Source: CAZEXD01 sp964516865 (lineage in GTDB: Bacteria; Patescibacteriota; Minisyncoccia; Minisyncoccales; Staskawiczbacteraceae). From it: 30,266 bases of DNA. Under the pieces are notes generated by a model. It saw only the letters and a list, made by a program, of their open reading frames with translations. It was not told the DNA's origin and ran no database searches. How positions within the stretch are numbered: the stretch's first letter is position 1; each line of letters begins with the position of its first letter. Shown here one piece after another: positions 1-6,769 of the stretch. The stretch covers positions 1 through 30,266 of the forward strand of contig CAZEXD010000005.1 in NCBI GenBank assembly GCA_964516865.1, in the 5' to 3' direction. A program made the translations under genes and the position numbers.

Positions 1-841
1 TAGTAATGTCATTTGAGTGCCACACGCCTTTAAAATTGCTATCCCAGACATTCGTTGGACGCGAACCGTCTTCTATGTTTCCGCCGCTGCTCCTATAATA
101 AATAAAAATTTGATTTTGTCTACCGGTTGGAGAAGTGTAAAGATTGGGTACTTTAACCCAATATGTTCCGCCAGATGCTGACATACTTTCTTTTTCATAA
201 TCAAGAAGAGTTAAACCATCGCTATCAGTAAAACGAATATCGTTCCAGTTTTCAGTATCCTTCATTTTGTCAGCAATGCTTTTTGGTATTGGAATAAGTA
301 AAGGAAAATTCGTTAAATCAGATTTTATTTCTTCGTTCTGAATTGTTATTTTCCTTCGATAAAGGTAATTAGCAATAAAGCCGCCGGTTGTAAAAGTTCC
401 GGCACTCGGCAAGTCCGCTCTATTTCCGAAAACATCGGTGGCGAAAAAATCAACAGTAAAAGTATCTAAAGGATAATCACTAATTGAAATAAGGGCCCCG
501 TAAATATAATCTCTCGCCGCTCCATCTTGGTGACTTCCATCGTCATATAAAAACTGAGTTTCTTTTTTGTTTCCCGCTGAATCTTTAATTATTACTCCCG
601 CTGAATAAACAGAAGAGGTGTCAGTAATTCTCGCTCTAATCATTACTAGAGAATTATTAACTTTATTAACACTGACGTCCTCTATGGTAGGCCAAGTATG
701 ACCGCCGAAAGGATAAATTTCAAAACTCGGCATCTGAGCAAAAACCGGAAAACTTATTAGCAAAAAAACAACCAAAGAGAAAAGCAAATGTTTTTTTTCT
801 TTTTTTATTATTGTTTTTATTAATGGTTTAACAATAAACAT
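1..841 (-). CDS. Secreted DUF2341-domain surface protein (partial, 3' end outside window)
   Basis: About 280 residues are visible before the reading frame leaves the window at base 1. The start ATG at 841 opens a lysine-rich N-terminus and a hydrophobic stretch ending VFA-Q, a good signal peptidase I site after residue 35. Residues about 40-155 look like a beta-sandwich region. From residue 161 (YRRKITI) to the window edge the sequence matches the DUF2341 pattern (DLTNFPLLI, WNDIRFTDSDG, YYRSS), a domain that in large bacterial surface proteins usually precedes a LamG/concanavalin-like domain. It follows four minor-pilin-like genes on the same strand, 27 nt after the PilX-like stop. A surface or pilus-tip adhesin role is my inference. 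The domain call is fairly sure; the full length is unknown. Confidence 0.75.
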   Translation of the reverse strand, partial: MFIVKPLIKTIIKKEKKHLLFSLVVFLLISFPVFAQMPSFEIYPFGGHTWPTIEDVSVNKVNNSLVMIRARITDTSSVYSAGVIIKDSAGNKKETQFLYDDGSHQDGAARDYIYGALISISDYPLDTFTVDFFATDVFGNRADLPSAGTFTTGGFIANYLYRRKITIQNEEIKSDLTNFPLLIPIPKSIADKMKDTENWNDIRFTDSDGLTLLDYEKESMSASGGTYWVKVPNLYTSPTGRQNQIFIYYRSSGGNIEDGSRPTNVWDSNFKGVWHSNDIT

Positions 842-868
842 AACATAATAATTAAAACAAATTAATTT

Positions 869-1672
869 TTAAATATTTTCTTTTATGGTACAGTTTCCAT
901 TTGCGTCACAGGCTTCAATATCAACATAATAAGCGCCTTCTGATCCCGACCAAGTTGTTTGATAAATATAAGTATCGTTCCTTTCGCTTAACTCCATTAC
1001 AACCTTTTGGGGTTCTACCTCATTCGAACGCCGAATATAAGCAGAAACCTCATAAGGCTCAACTCCTCGAAAATCAATCTCTGCCCTAATAATAATTAAT
1101 TCTCCCTCCGGAACAGAAAGTGGATTAATATTTGTACTAATAATTCGCGGGCCAAAAGTACCAGTCGAAAACGGTTTAGAAGTTAATTCAATTGCTCTTT
1201 TTAGTTTTTTATAACTCCCCAGCGAAGTTAAAGTTTCGCCCTCCGGGGTTATTTCTATTTTTATCTCAAAAGACCTCCCATTAACCAATGAAGAAGTGTA
1301 AGAAATAACGCAATCGTCGCAAACCTCAGGTTCGCAGCCATCGTCGGTTATTTGCGGAATTTCTTTACAATTTCGACAATCAAAACCAGAACAAGAATTA
1401 CAAATATTGCATAATCCCCGTTTTGCGTTTTCAGGAATCATTTTGGAGCTTCGGTCATAATAAAGGGTTTTCTCTATACCGCTGTCAGCAGCGTAAAAAG
1501 CCGAAACCGAATCTCCTATTTCTCTTATCATCTTAATACTATTAAACAAAATGGCACCTATTCCCAAAATAACGGCCAAACAAATCCCCATCACAAAAAG
1601 AGTAATCAAAAGAGAAAAGCCATTTTGCAAAATATCGTTGCTATAAAAAATTTTGTTTTTTTGCTTAAACAT
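869..1672 (-). CDS. PilX-like minor pilin / pseudopilin with cysteine-rich insert
   Basis: 267 residues. A short basic leader is followed by G18-F19 and one hydrophobic helix (GFSLLITLFVMG...), the form of a prepilin peptidase site, but the usual Glu at position +5 is an Ile. Absence of Glu5 is typical of PilX/GspK-type minor pilins, and the motif AFYAADSGIEKTLYYDR after the helix also fits that family. Residues 88-121 hold eight cysteines, spaced CX2CX2CX4CX2CX10CX4CX2C. The C-terminal ~95 residues look like an Ig-like beta domain. The start overlaps the stop of the upstream gene by 8 nt, suggesting translational coupling in a minor-pilin operon. The protein would be inserted in the inner membrane and join a pilus-priming complex. 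Confidence 0.7.
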   Translation of the reverse strand: MFKQKNKIFYSNDILQNGFSLLITLFVMGICLAVILGIGAILFNSIKMIREIGDSVSAFYAADSGIEKTLYYDRSSKMIPENAKRGLCNICNSCSGFDCRNCKEIPQITDDGCEPEVCDDCVISYTSSLVNGRSFEIKIEITPEGETLTSLGSYKKLKRAIELTSKPFSTGTFGPRIISTNINPLSVPEGELIIIRAEIDFRGVEPYEVSAYIRRSNEVEPQKVVMELSERNDTYIYQTTWSGSEGAYYVDIEACDANGNCTIKENI

Positions 1673-2219
1673 CTAAATTTCTTTGGGAAATTGTAGTTTG
1701 AATTTGTTTTTTAATCTCATTATCCCTTCCTTTTGCCTGAATTTCTATAAAAATTGTGATTCTGGGCTGAAAAACGCCGGAGGCAAATTTAATTTTAAAT
1801 TTACTAACCTCAAAATTATTTGAAATAAGGGGAATAGCCAATCCGCCATTTTTTATTTCTTTTATTGTTTTATCATTTAAATCTAAATAAAACTCCTGAC
1901 AAATATCGTTATTGGAGTGATTTATAAATTTTATACCAAAACCATTGCGCGTAATTTCATAACTTTTTCCAATCAAATTTGAACTTAAACATGAACCGCT
2001 TTCATCTTTTTTTGCCATTCTTAAAGCCCGACCGAAATATTCAACAACATAACTGCTTTGATTTAAAAGTTCCTGTTGAAGAAAAAATTTTTTTTGATAA
2101 CGAATAGCGGAAATAAAAAGACCTGTTGTCGCCAAAATAACCAAGCTGAATACAAAAACAACTACTAATAATTCAATCAAACTAAAACCATTTTTCTTTT
2201 TTGATATTATATATTTCAT
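1665..2219 (-). CDS. PilW/PulJ-like minor pilin (type IV prepilin N-terminus)
   Basis: 184 residues with a canonical class III signal: KKNG-FSLIELLVVVFVFSLVILATTGLFISA, giving cleavage after Gly and Glu at +5. The region after the helix (YVVEYFGRALRMAKK) resembles PilW/GspJ minor pilins, which have an amphipathic continuation and a variable beta C-terminus. The start lies 6 nt after the stop of the PilV-like gene, and its stop overlaps the next start, so the genes are read as a unit. It should be a substrate of the PilD encoded upstream in this cluster. Assignment to PilW rather than another minor pilin rests on gene order and the post-helix motif, so it is tentative. Confidence 0.7.
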   Translation of the reverse strand: MKYIISKKKNGFSLIELLVVVFVFSLVILATTGLFISAIRYQKKFFLQQELLNQSSYVVEYFGRALRMAKKDESGSCLSSNLIGKSYEITRNGFGIKFINHSNNDICQEFYLDLNDKTIKEIKNGGLAIPLISNNFEVSKFKIKFASGVFQPRITIFIEIQAKGRDNEIKKQIQTTISQRNLDV

Positions 2220-2225
2220 AAAAAT

Positions 2226-2723
2226 TTACTTATACCAATTGTACAAATATTCCTCTGTAGTAAAATTGTATGGTTTTCCCCTCTCCTCCCAAAACACCTC
2301 TGCGGAAACCAATAAAATATCTTCAGCCGGAAAAGTAATAGTAATTTTCCTTTTAAATTTTGTGGCGGTTTCTCCGGAATAACTATAAAAATTGTCGCTA
2401 TCAATTTTTAAAAAATTTCCGGGTTCATTGTAAGAAATTGGTTCCCCACCGTCTTCGGTTTTCGTCTTATAATCCATTTCGCAACCGAACTCGCAATTTT
2501 CCAGAGAATCTTTCCAATTTAAGTTATTAAGCCAATTGTTATCTCGAATATTTCTTACAATTTCTATTCCCTCTTGGGCTAAATAAGCCGCAGTCAAACG
2601 AGAAGAAGCAAGAGAAGTAGTAACAGCAAAATAAGACAAAACTATGTAAGAACCAACAATTCCTATTGTTAATACAAAGATCGCCGCTATTACTTCTAAC
2701 AAAGAAAAACCTTTTTCGTTCAT
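2226..2723 (-). CDS. PilV/GspI-like minor pilin
   Basis: 165 residues beginning MNEKG-FSLLEVIAAIFVLTIGIVGSYIVLS: Gly/Phe cleavage site, Glu at +5, then a hydrophobic helix. The LAQEGIEIVRNIRDNNW segment after the helix is characteristic of PilV/GspI-type pseudopilins and is common in minor pilins of Patescibacteria. Two cysteines close together (CEFGC) may form a loop disulfide. It sits 24 nt downstream of the GspH-like gene and 6 nt upstream of the PilW-like gene. Expected in the minor-pilin tip complex; membrane-inserted before assembly. Confidence 0.78.
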   Translation of the reverse strand: MNEKGFSLLEVIAAIFVLTIGIVGSYIVLSYFAVTTSLASSRLTAAYLAQEGIEIVRNIRDNNWLNNLNWKDSLENCEFGCEMDYKTKTEDGGEPISYNEPGNFLKIDSDNFYSYSGETATKFKRKITITFPAEDILLVSAEVFWEERGKPYNFTTEEYLYNWYK

Positions 2724-2747
2724 ATTATTGGCATTACTGTTAAATAA

Positions 2748-3314
2748 TTACTTAACCGCGATCATTCCCGCCCTGTTAACAGTCACGGTTTTCGTTTTCG
2801 AGGGATTTTTCTCTATCGCAAGAATAATTTTCACTTCTTTCGCCTCTTCGTTTAAATTACTTATTTGAGTAATGGGGTGGGGCGGCTGAAAATTAATACT
2901 TAACTCTTTTGTTTCCCCAACTAAATTTTGGAATTCTTTTATAAAAACGCTTTTTTCTTCAAAAGTAATATTTTGATAAACATCATCCCCTTGGCTATAG
3001 AACGGATTACCATCTCTATTAAAATATAATTTATAACCCTTATTATCATTATTTAAATTTAGGTAAATGCCACAACCGTTAATGCTTCCCTCAGAAACCA
3101 AAACCCCCATTGCTATTCCTTGCACCCCTCTTAAATCTTGTGCCATTTGATAAGCCGCTCTTTTAATCGCTAACTCGTCTCTTATTTTAGAAAAATCCAT
3201 AAAAGACAAAGAAGCCAGTAAGGAGATAATAAAAACTACCACTAACAATTCTACTAACGCAAAACCATTTTTTTTAAAAATTCTTATCTCAAAAATTTTT
3301 ATCTTTTTCAGCAT
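2748..3314 (-). CDS. GspH/FimT-like pseudopilin
   Basis: 188 residues. The prepilin signal KKNG-FALVELLVVVFIISLLASLSFMDFSKIRDE has Glu at +5. After the helix, the pattern of a helical AAYQMAQDLRGVQGIAMG followed by a beta-rich C-terminus matches the GspH/FimT family (minor pseudopilins of type II secretion and type IV pili). The start ATG is 34 nt from the stop of pilD, and the gene leads the four-gene minor-pilin set (GspH, PilV, PilW, PilX). The leader of 16 residues is long but within range. No strong ribosome site is visible. Confidence 0.75.
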   Translation of the reverse strand: MLKKIKIFEIRIFKKNGFALVELLVVVFIISLLASLSFMDFSKIRDELAIKRAAYQMAQDLRGVQGIAMGVLVSEGSINGCGIYLNLNNDNKGYKLYFNRDGNPFYSQGDDVYQNITFEEKSVFIKEFQNLVGETKELSINFQPPHPITQISNLNEEAKEVKIILAIEKNPSKTKTVTVNRAGMIAVK

Positions 3315-3348
3315 AGGAATTTTGAAAGAAAAATTTTAACAATTCCAA

Positions 3349-4164
3349 TCAAGCAATTAAACCCAAATACCACGCTATCAGATTCTGTCCCCAAAAAAGC
3401 GCTAACATCGTTCCGCTAATCAGAAAGGGCCCGAAGGGTATTTCGCTTTTAAATGTCTTCTTTTTAAAAACAATCAGTCCCACCCCTATTATACCACCAA
3501 AGAAAAAGGCCATAAACAAAGCAACTAAAATTTTGGGCCAACCCAAAAATAATCCCAAAAAAAGAGCAAGTTTCACGTCGCCAAACCCCATCCATTTCCC
3601 TTGCGAAAAGAAGAAAATAAGAAAGAAAAACAAAGCGGAGAAAAGTCCAGCGTAAATAAAACCCAAAAAATCTTTTAAATTAATATCGCCAATCAAAAAA
3701 ACCAGCAGATTATAAATTAAAGAAACAAAAATAGCCGGCAAAACAATTTTATCCGGAATAAGGTAGTGTTTGAGGTCATAAACGAAAATTATAATCAAGA
3801 AACAACTGGTAATTAGTAAATATAAAGTATAAACTATCTTTTGGAAGTCGAAAATTGAAAATTTATTGAAAGCTGGAAATTGAAAATTGAAAACTAGAAG
3901 AAACAACAACGCCGTGGTTATTTCGATTATGGGATATTGTAATGAAATTCGTTTTTTACAATACCGACATTTGCCTAACAAAACAAGATAGCTTAAAACC
4001 GGAATTAAATCATACCATTCTAATAGATGTTTGCATTTCGGGCAATAAGATCTGCCCTTTAAAAAACTTTCTTTGGTATAAAGCCGATGAATAACGCAAT
4101 TCAAAAAACTGCCGCTCACCAAGCCGATAAGAAAAATATAAATACTAAAAAGATTTAAAATCAT
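3349..4164 (-). CDS. pilD: Type IV prepilin peptidase / N-methyltransferase PilD
   Basis: 271 residues, many hydrophobic segments. The enzyme cleaves prepilin leaders after Gly and methylates the new N-terminus. The N-terminal A24 signature GSFLNCVIHRL is followed by a zinc-type four-cysteine loop (Cys41, Cys44, Cys66, Cys69) around PVLSYLVLLGKC. The two catalytic aspartates are D130 (YDLKHYLIPD) and D196 in GFGDVKLA. Residues about 92-108 (between the first transmembrane segments) contain an unusual Asn/Phe/Gln-rich stretch encoded by AAATTGAAAA-type repeats, absent from typical PilD. It lies between the pilins and the minor pilins that are its substrates. It ends with TGA, evidence that UGA is a stop in this organism. 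Confidence 0.93.
   Translation of the reverse strand: MILNLFSIYIFLIGLVSGSFLNCVIHRLYTKESFLKGRSYCPKCKHLLEWYDLIPVLSYLVLLGKCRYCKKRISLQYPIIEITTALLFLLVFNFQFPAFNKFSIFDFQKIVYTLYLLITSCFLIIIFVYDLKHYLIPDKIVLPAIFVSLIYNLLVFLIGDINLKDFLGFIYAGLFSALFFFLIFFFSQGKWMGFGDVKLALFLGLFLGWPKILVALFMAFFFGGIIGVGLIVFKKKTFKSEIPFGPFLISGTMLALFWGQNLIAWYLGLIA
3841..3891. repeat. GAAAATTGAAAATT-type low-complexity insert inside pilD
   Basis: Short degenerate repeats of TTGAAAATT/GGAAATTG are read in frame as an Asn-Phe-Gln-Pro-rich loop near PilD residues 92-108. The same word recurs upstream of pilM (12760-12790) and within the repeats in tsaD and valS. Confidence 0.55.
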
Positions 4165-4213
4165 TTTAGGATATTTTTTATTTTATCCTATTTAAGAAGA
4201 AAAACCAACTTTT

Positions 4214-4255
4214 AACAACAAAACTCCGCCTCATTTGAGGCGGAGTTTTGTTGTT
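4214..4255 (-). terminator. Intrinsic terminator after pilin 1 (near-perfect palindrome)
   Basis: A perfect 20-bp inverted repeat (4214-4233 and 4236-4255) with a 2-nt loop. The core CTCCGCCTCA/TGAGGCGGAG is GC-rich and is followed on the minus strand by TTTTGTTGTT, so the last arm doubles as a U-rich tract. It can act in both directions but lies 17 nt past the stop of pilin 1. Confidence 0.88.
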
Positions 4256-4271
4256 TGAGATAATTAAAAAA

Positions 4272-4694
4272 CTAGAGGTCGGCACACTTTGTCGGCGTTC
4301 CTGTACAAGTTGCAACCTGCGTTTTAACTCCTGATTGGTCTACACAGAAATACGGCTTATTTCCGTCTTCTGGATTGTTTAATTTAACGCAAGCAACATA
4401 ACTAGTAGCAGTAGGATAACAAAGTCCATTGTTGTCTCCTTGCTTATTGGCTTCATCAAACGCTGATCTCGAAGGGGTGCCAGCATCACAAACAGTGGCA
4501 TAACTGTTTGGATTGACGCTATCATATATCTGCTCAGCCGCCAATATCATTGTTGACAAATTTGCTTTTATGCTCGCGTCTTTTGCTCTATTTCTGGCTG
4601 AATTCACATTAACCAAAACAATAGCAGCAAGAATACCGATAATGGCAATAACGATTAATAACTCAATTAAGGTAAAACCTTTTTGGATTTTCAT
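4272..4694 (-). CDS. Type IV major-type pilin (paralogue 1)
   Basis: 140 residues. It begins MKIQKG-FTLIELLIVIAIIGILAAIVLVNV, a textbook class III signal with a five-residue leader plus Gly, Glu at +5 and the polymerising helix. The globular part contains six cysteines, including the paired pattern ACVKLN...YFCVD shared with paralogue 2, suggesting conserved disulfides. The first ~45 residues are almost identical to paralogue 2, also at the DNA level, whereas the C-terminal halves differ. The gene has its own extended -10 promoter and its own terminator, so it can be expressed apart from the machinery genes. Likely the pilus shaft subunit or an alternative subunit. Confidence 0.9.
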   Translation of the reverse strand: MKIQKGFTLIELLIVIAIIGILAAIVLVNVNSARNRAKDASIKANLSTMILAAEQIYDSVNPNSYATVCDAGTPSRSAFDEANKQGDNNGLCYPTATSYVACVKLNNPEDGNKPYFCVDQSGVKTQVATCTGTPTKCADL

Positions 4695-4731
4695 TTTATT
4701 TCAAACTTTTAAATAAATTAATTTTAATTTT

Positions 4732-4742
4732 TCGACCTTTTT
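4732..4742 (-). promoter_or_regulatory. Leader motif AAAAAGGTCGA upstream of pilin 1
   Basis: Read on the minus strand, AAAAAGGTCGA lies in the 5' leader between the -10 box and the pilin 1 start, 38 nt before the ATG. The same 11-mer, same orientation, occurs at 5345-5355 and 27713-27723. Confidence 0.45.
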
Positions 4743-4756
4743 GATTGAATTAATTT

Positions 4757-4787
4757 ATTATATCACAAAAGCATAAAAAGGGGTCAA
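4757..4787 (-). promoter_or_regulatory. Promoter of pilin 1 (extended -10)
   Basis: On the minus strand: -35 TTGACC (4782-4787) and extended -10 TGATATAAT (4757-4765), 19-nt spacer measured to TATAAT. It lies directly after the terminator of pilin 2 and about 63 nt before the start codon, giving a leader of roughly 55 nt. Confidence 0.7.
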
Positions 4788-4803
4788 GTGGAAAACTAAA
4801 TCC

Positions 4804-4845
4804 AACAACCAAATTCCGCCTCATCGGAGGCGGAATTTGGTTGTT
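4804..4845 (-). terminator. Intrinsic terminator after pilin 2
   Basis: A perfect 19-bp inverted repeat (4804-4822, 4827-4845), loop ATCG, located 17 nt past the pilin 2 stop. The minus-strand arm ends in AATTTGGTTGTT. It is clearly homologous to the terminator at 4214-4255 but differs at two stem positions, both compensated in the opposite arm. Confidence 0.85.
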
Positions 4846-4861
4846 ATTGCTTTCCCATTTA

Positions 4862-5299
4862 TTACGGACAACTTAAAATTGTGTTTGTGCAGCTAGCAGC
4901 GGGTATTTCCGCTTTTTTACCAGTACTGTCTACGCAAAAACAAGTAGGGGTAGTAGTGGCATTTAATTCAACACAAGCCGCCCAACTACTTCCATCCTGG
5001 GTATCGGGATTACAGTGTTCCGCTCCATTAACTTTCATCTGACCAACAGCGGCGTCATAAGCAGTTTTGCTGGCACCAGTGGCACAAATGTTATCTTGGG
5101 CAGTCTGATAATATGTTTTATAGGTATCATAATATTCTTCCGCTGCCAACATCATTGTTGCCAAATTCGCTTTAATAGCCGCATCTCTTGCTTTATTTCT
5201 CGCGCTATTTACATTAACCAAAACAATAGCAGCAAGAATACCGATAATGGCAATAACAACCAATAACTCAATTAAAGTAAAACCTTTTTGGATTTTCAT
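4862..5299 (-). CDS. Type IV major-type pilin (paralogue 2)
   Basis: 145 residues starting MKIQKG-FTLIELLVVIAIIGILAAIVLVNV with Glu at +5. Seven cysteines in the globular part, including CFCVD near the C-terminus and a final CP. Tandem paralogue of the next gene downstream: near-identical N-terminal helix, divergent surface-exposed C-terminus. The stretch from residue ~50 (AAEEYYDTYKTYYQTAQDN) is tyrosine-rich. It follows pilC by 123 nt, with a separate promoter in the gap and a terminator after the stop. The tandem arrangement could reflect a major pilin plus a variant for different surfaces, but which is the main shaft protein cannot be told from sequence. Confidence 0.9.
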   Translation of the reverse strand: MKIQKGFTLIELLVVIAIIGILAAIVLVNVNSARNKARDAAIKANLATMMLAAEEYYDTYKTYYQTAQDNICATGASKTAYDAAVGQMKVNGAEHCNPDTQDGSSWAACVELNATTTPTCFCVDSTGKKAEIPAASCTNTILSCP

Positions 5300-5344
5300 T
5301 TTTTAATTTTAAAAGTTTTAATTTTTTATTATTTATGATTAAAA

Positions 5345-5355
5345 TCGACCTTTTT
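5345..5355 (-). promoter_or_regulatory. Leader motif AAAAAGGTCGA upstream of pilin 2
   Basis: Minus-strand AAAAAGGTCGA, 46 nt before the pilin 2 ATG, in the leader downstream of its -10 box. A partial repeat (AAAAAAGTCGA) lies just upstream of it at about 5361-5371. Confidence 0.45.
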
Positions 5356-5391
5356 TAAATTTCGACTTTTTTATCTTTTATCTTAATTTTT

Positions 5392-5400
5392 ATTATACCA
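5392..5400 (-). promoter_or_regulatory. Extended -10 promoter element of pilin 2
   Basis: Minus-strand TGGTATAAT, a perfect extended -10, 23 nt after the pilC stop and about 93 nt upstream of the pilin 2 start. No good -35 box is visible, as expected for an extended -10 promoter. Confidence 0.6.
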
Positions 5401-5422
5401 TAATTAATATCAAAAGGAAAAA

Positions 5423-6631
5423 TTAGATTGACCCCAATATCCCGTAAAGAGGGGAAATAACAGAAACCGCCAATATTAAAATCATAATGCCTAAAAAAAT
5501 TATCAAAATCGGCTCAATCAATGTCATAAAATTATCCACCATCCTCTTTATTTCTTTTTGATAAAAATTAACTATTTCGTTTAGAGTAAAACTTAATTTT
5601 CCCGTTTCCTCGCCCACCTTTACCATTTGAACCACAAAGGCCGGAACCCTTTCTGGATATCTTACCAAGGCTGCGCTTATTTTCTCGCCCTCGGAAACAT
5701 TTTTTTCCGCCGTAAAAACGATTTCCTTGTAAACTTCGTTTCCAATAGTGTCTTGAGTAATTTTTAAAGCACGCGTTATCGGCAGGCCGGCCATAATCAA
5801 AGTGGAAAGATTTTCGGCAAAACGGATAAGAAAAATTTTTTCCAAGAATGAATTAATAAAAGGAACTTTAAAAATTATTCTATCGTATACCTTTCTGCCT
5901 TCTTCGGTGCGAAAATAATAAACCAAAAAAATAATCAATCCCATAAAAGCAAGCAAGATTATCCAACCATAAGATAAAAAAAACTGGTAAAAGCCAATTA
6001 AAATTCTTGTCATTAAAGGAACTTCGCCTCCCATTTCAGCCATAAGGCTTATCAGTTTTGGCATTACAAAAGTCATCACAATAATAATCACTACTACAAA
6101 AACTGCAAGCACCACCGCTGGATAAACTAACGCGCCTTTTATTCTTCCAGTTATATCATATTCCCTTTCTAAATGGTCGCCCAGATAATAAAGCGACTCC
6201 GATATTTTTCCCGACGCTTCTCCCGAACGAATTAGGTTTATGTAAAAAACGTCAAAAATTTTAGGAAAAGCGGAAAACGCTTCTGATAAAGTATTGCCTT
6301 CTTCTACCAGTTCAACCAATCTTGATAAAACTTCTCTAAAACTGGTGTTTGATGATTGGGCAGCCAGCGTTAACAAACTTTGAACAACCGGCACCCTGGC
6401 GTCTAACATTACCGCTAACTGGCGGGAAAAAATAGCGAGATCTTTTTTCGATATTTTTTTCGCAAATTTTTTTTTCCCAAAGGCAAAAAAAGACGGCTTT
6501 GCCTCTTTCAAAGAAACCACCGTTATATTATATTTTCGCAAAAGGGCAGCCGCCGCTTCTTTAGAAGATGCTTCAATAGTCCCTGTTTCTATTTTACCCT
6601 TTTGATCTTTTGCTTGATAAATAAACTTCAT
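5423..6631 (-). CDS. pilC: Type IV pilus inner-membrane platform protein PilC
   Basis: 402 residues from the ATG at 6631, chosen because AAGGAA sits 3 nt upstream, MKFIYQAKDQKGKIETGTIE is the usual PilC/GspF beginning, and a longer reading to 6730 would run into a structured non-coding element. Domains: an N-terminal cap (1-~50), then two T2SSF repeats: the first around FSRQLAVMLDARVPVVQSL with a membrane segment at VYPAVVLAVFVVVIIIVM, the second around FAENLSTLIMAGLPITRALKI ending in ILIIFLGIMILILAVSVISPLYG. The conserved VKVGEETGKL motif is present. PilC couples the PilB and PilT ATPases to the pilin base. It follows pilT and precedes the pilin genes, the order usual in compact type IV pilus loci. 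Confidence 0.93.
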   Translation of the reverse strand: MKFIYQAKDQKGKIETGTIEASSKEAAAALLRKYNITVVSLKEAKPSFFAFGKKKFAKKISKKDLAIFSRQLAVMLDARVPVVQSLLTLAAQSSNTSFREVLSRLVELVEEGNTLSEAFSAFPKIFDVFYINLIRSGEASGKISESLYYLGDHLEREYDITGRIKGALVYPAVVLAVFVVVIIIVMTFVMPKLISLMAEMGGEVPLMTRILIGFYQFFLSYGWIILLAFMGLIIFLVYYFRTEEGRKVYDRIIFKVPFINSFLEKIFLIRFAENLSTLIMAGLPITRALKITQDTIGNEVYKEIVFTAEKNVSEGEKISAALVRYPERVPAFVVQMVKVGEETGKLSFTLNEIVNFYQKEIKRMVDNFMTLIEPILIIFLGIMILILAVSVISPLYGILGSI

Positions 6632-6644
6632 TGTTTCCTTAATA

Positions 6645-6767
6645 CAATACCAATCTTTTAATTTATAATCCTGAAATGATACAAATTTTTTATTTGTATC
6701 GTTTCGTTGGAATACTTGCCTCTTAGTCAACCAAGGGCGGACTAATACGGCATTCGGATTGGCATCG
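6645..6767 (-). promoter_or_regulatory. Candidate structured RNA / palindromic element, copy A (between pilT and pilC)
   Basis: On the minus-strand transcript the ends pair as an 11-bp closing helix (CGATGCCAATC, 6757-6767, with GATTGGTATTG, 6645-6655, including two G-U pairs). Inside are a hairpin with UGCC/GGCA (6749-6752, 6717-6720) and UUAGUC/GACUAA (6740-6745, 6723-6728), then a second hairpin GATACAAAT/ATTTGTATC (6692-6700 with 6678-6686) with a five-base loop. It begins 3 nt after the pilT stop and ends 14 nt before the pilC start, just upstream of its AAGGAA ribosome site. It shares sequence and fold with copy B at 7855-7968. I do not recognise a known RNA family. It could also be a short palindromic repeat element. 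Confidence 0.6.
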
Positions 6768-6769
6768 TC

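Noticed and set aside
3349..3351. Recoded UGA (as glycine), known in some Patescibacteria groups
   Set aside because: pilD ends with TGA where the family normally ends, and no gene has an internal TGA, so the standard bacterial code fits.
6632..6730. N-terminal extension of PilC to 6730
   Set aside because: The extra 33 residues overlap the structured element and lack similarity to PilC; an AAGGAA site marks the ATG at 6631.
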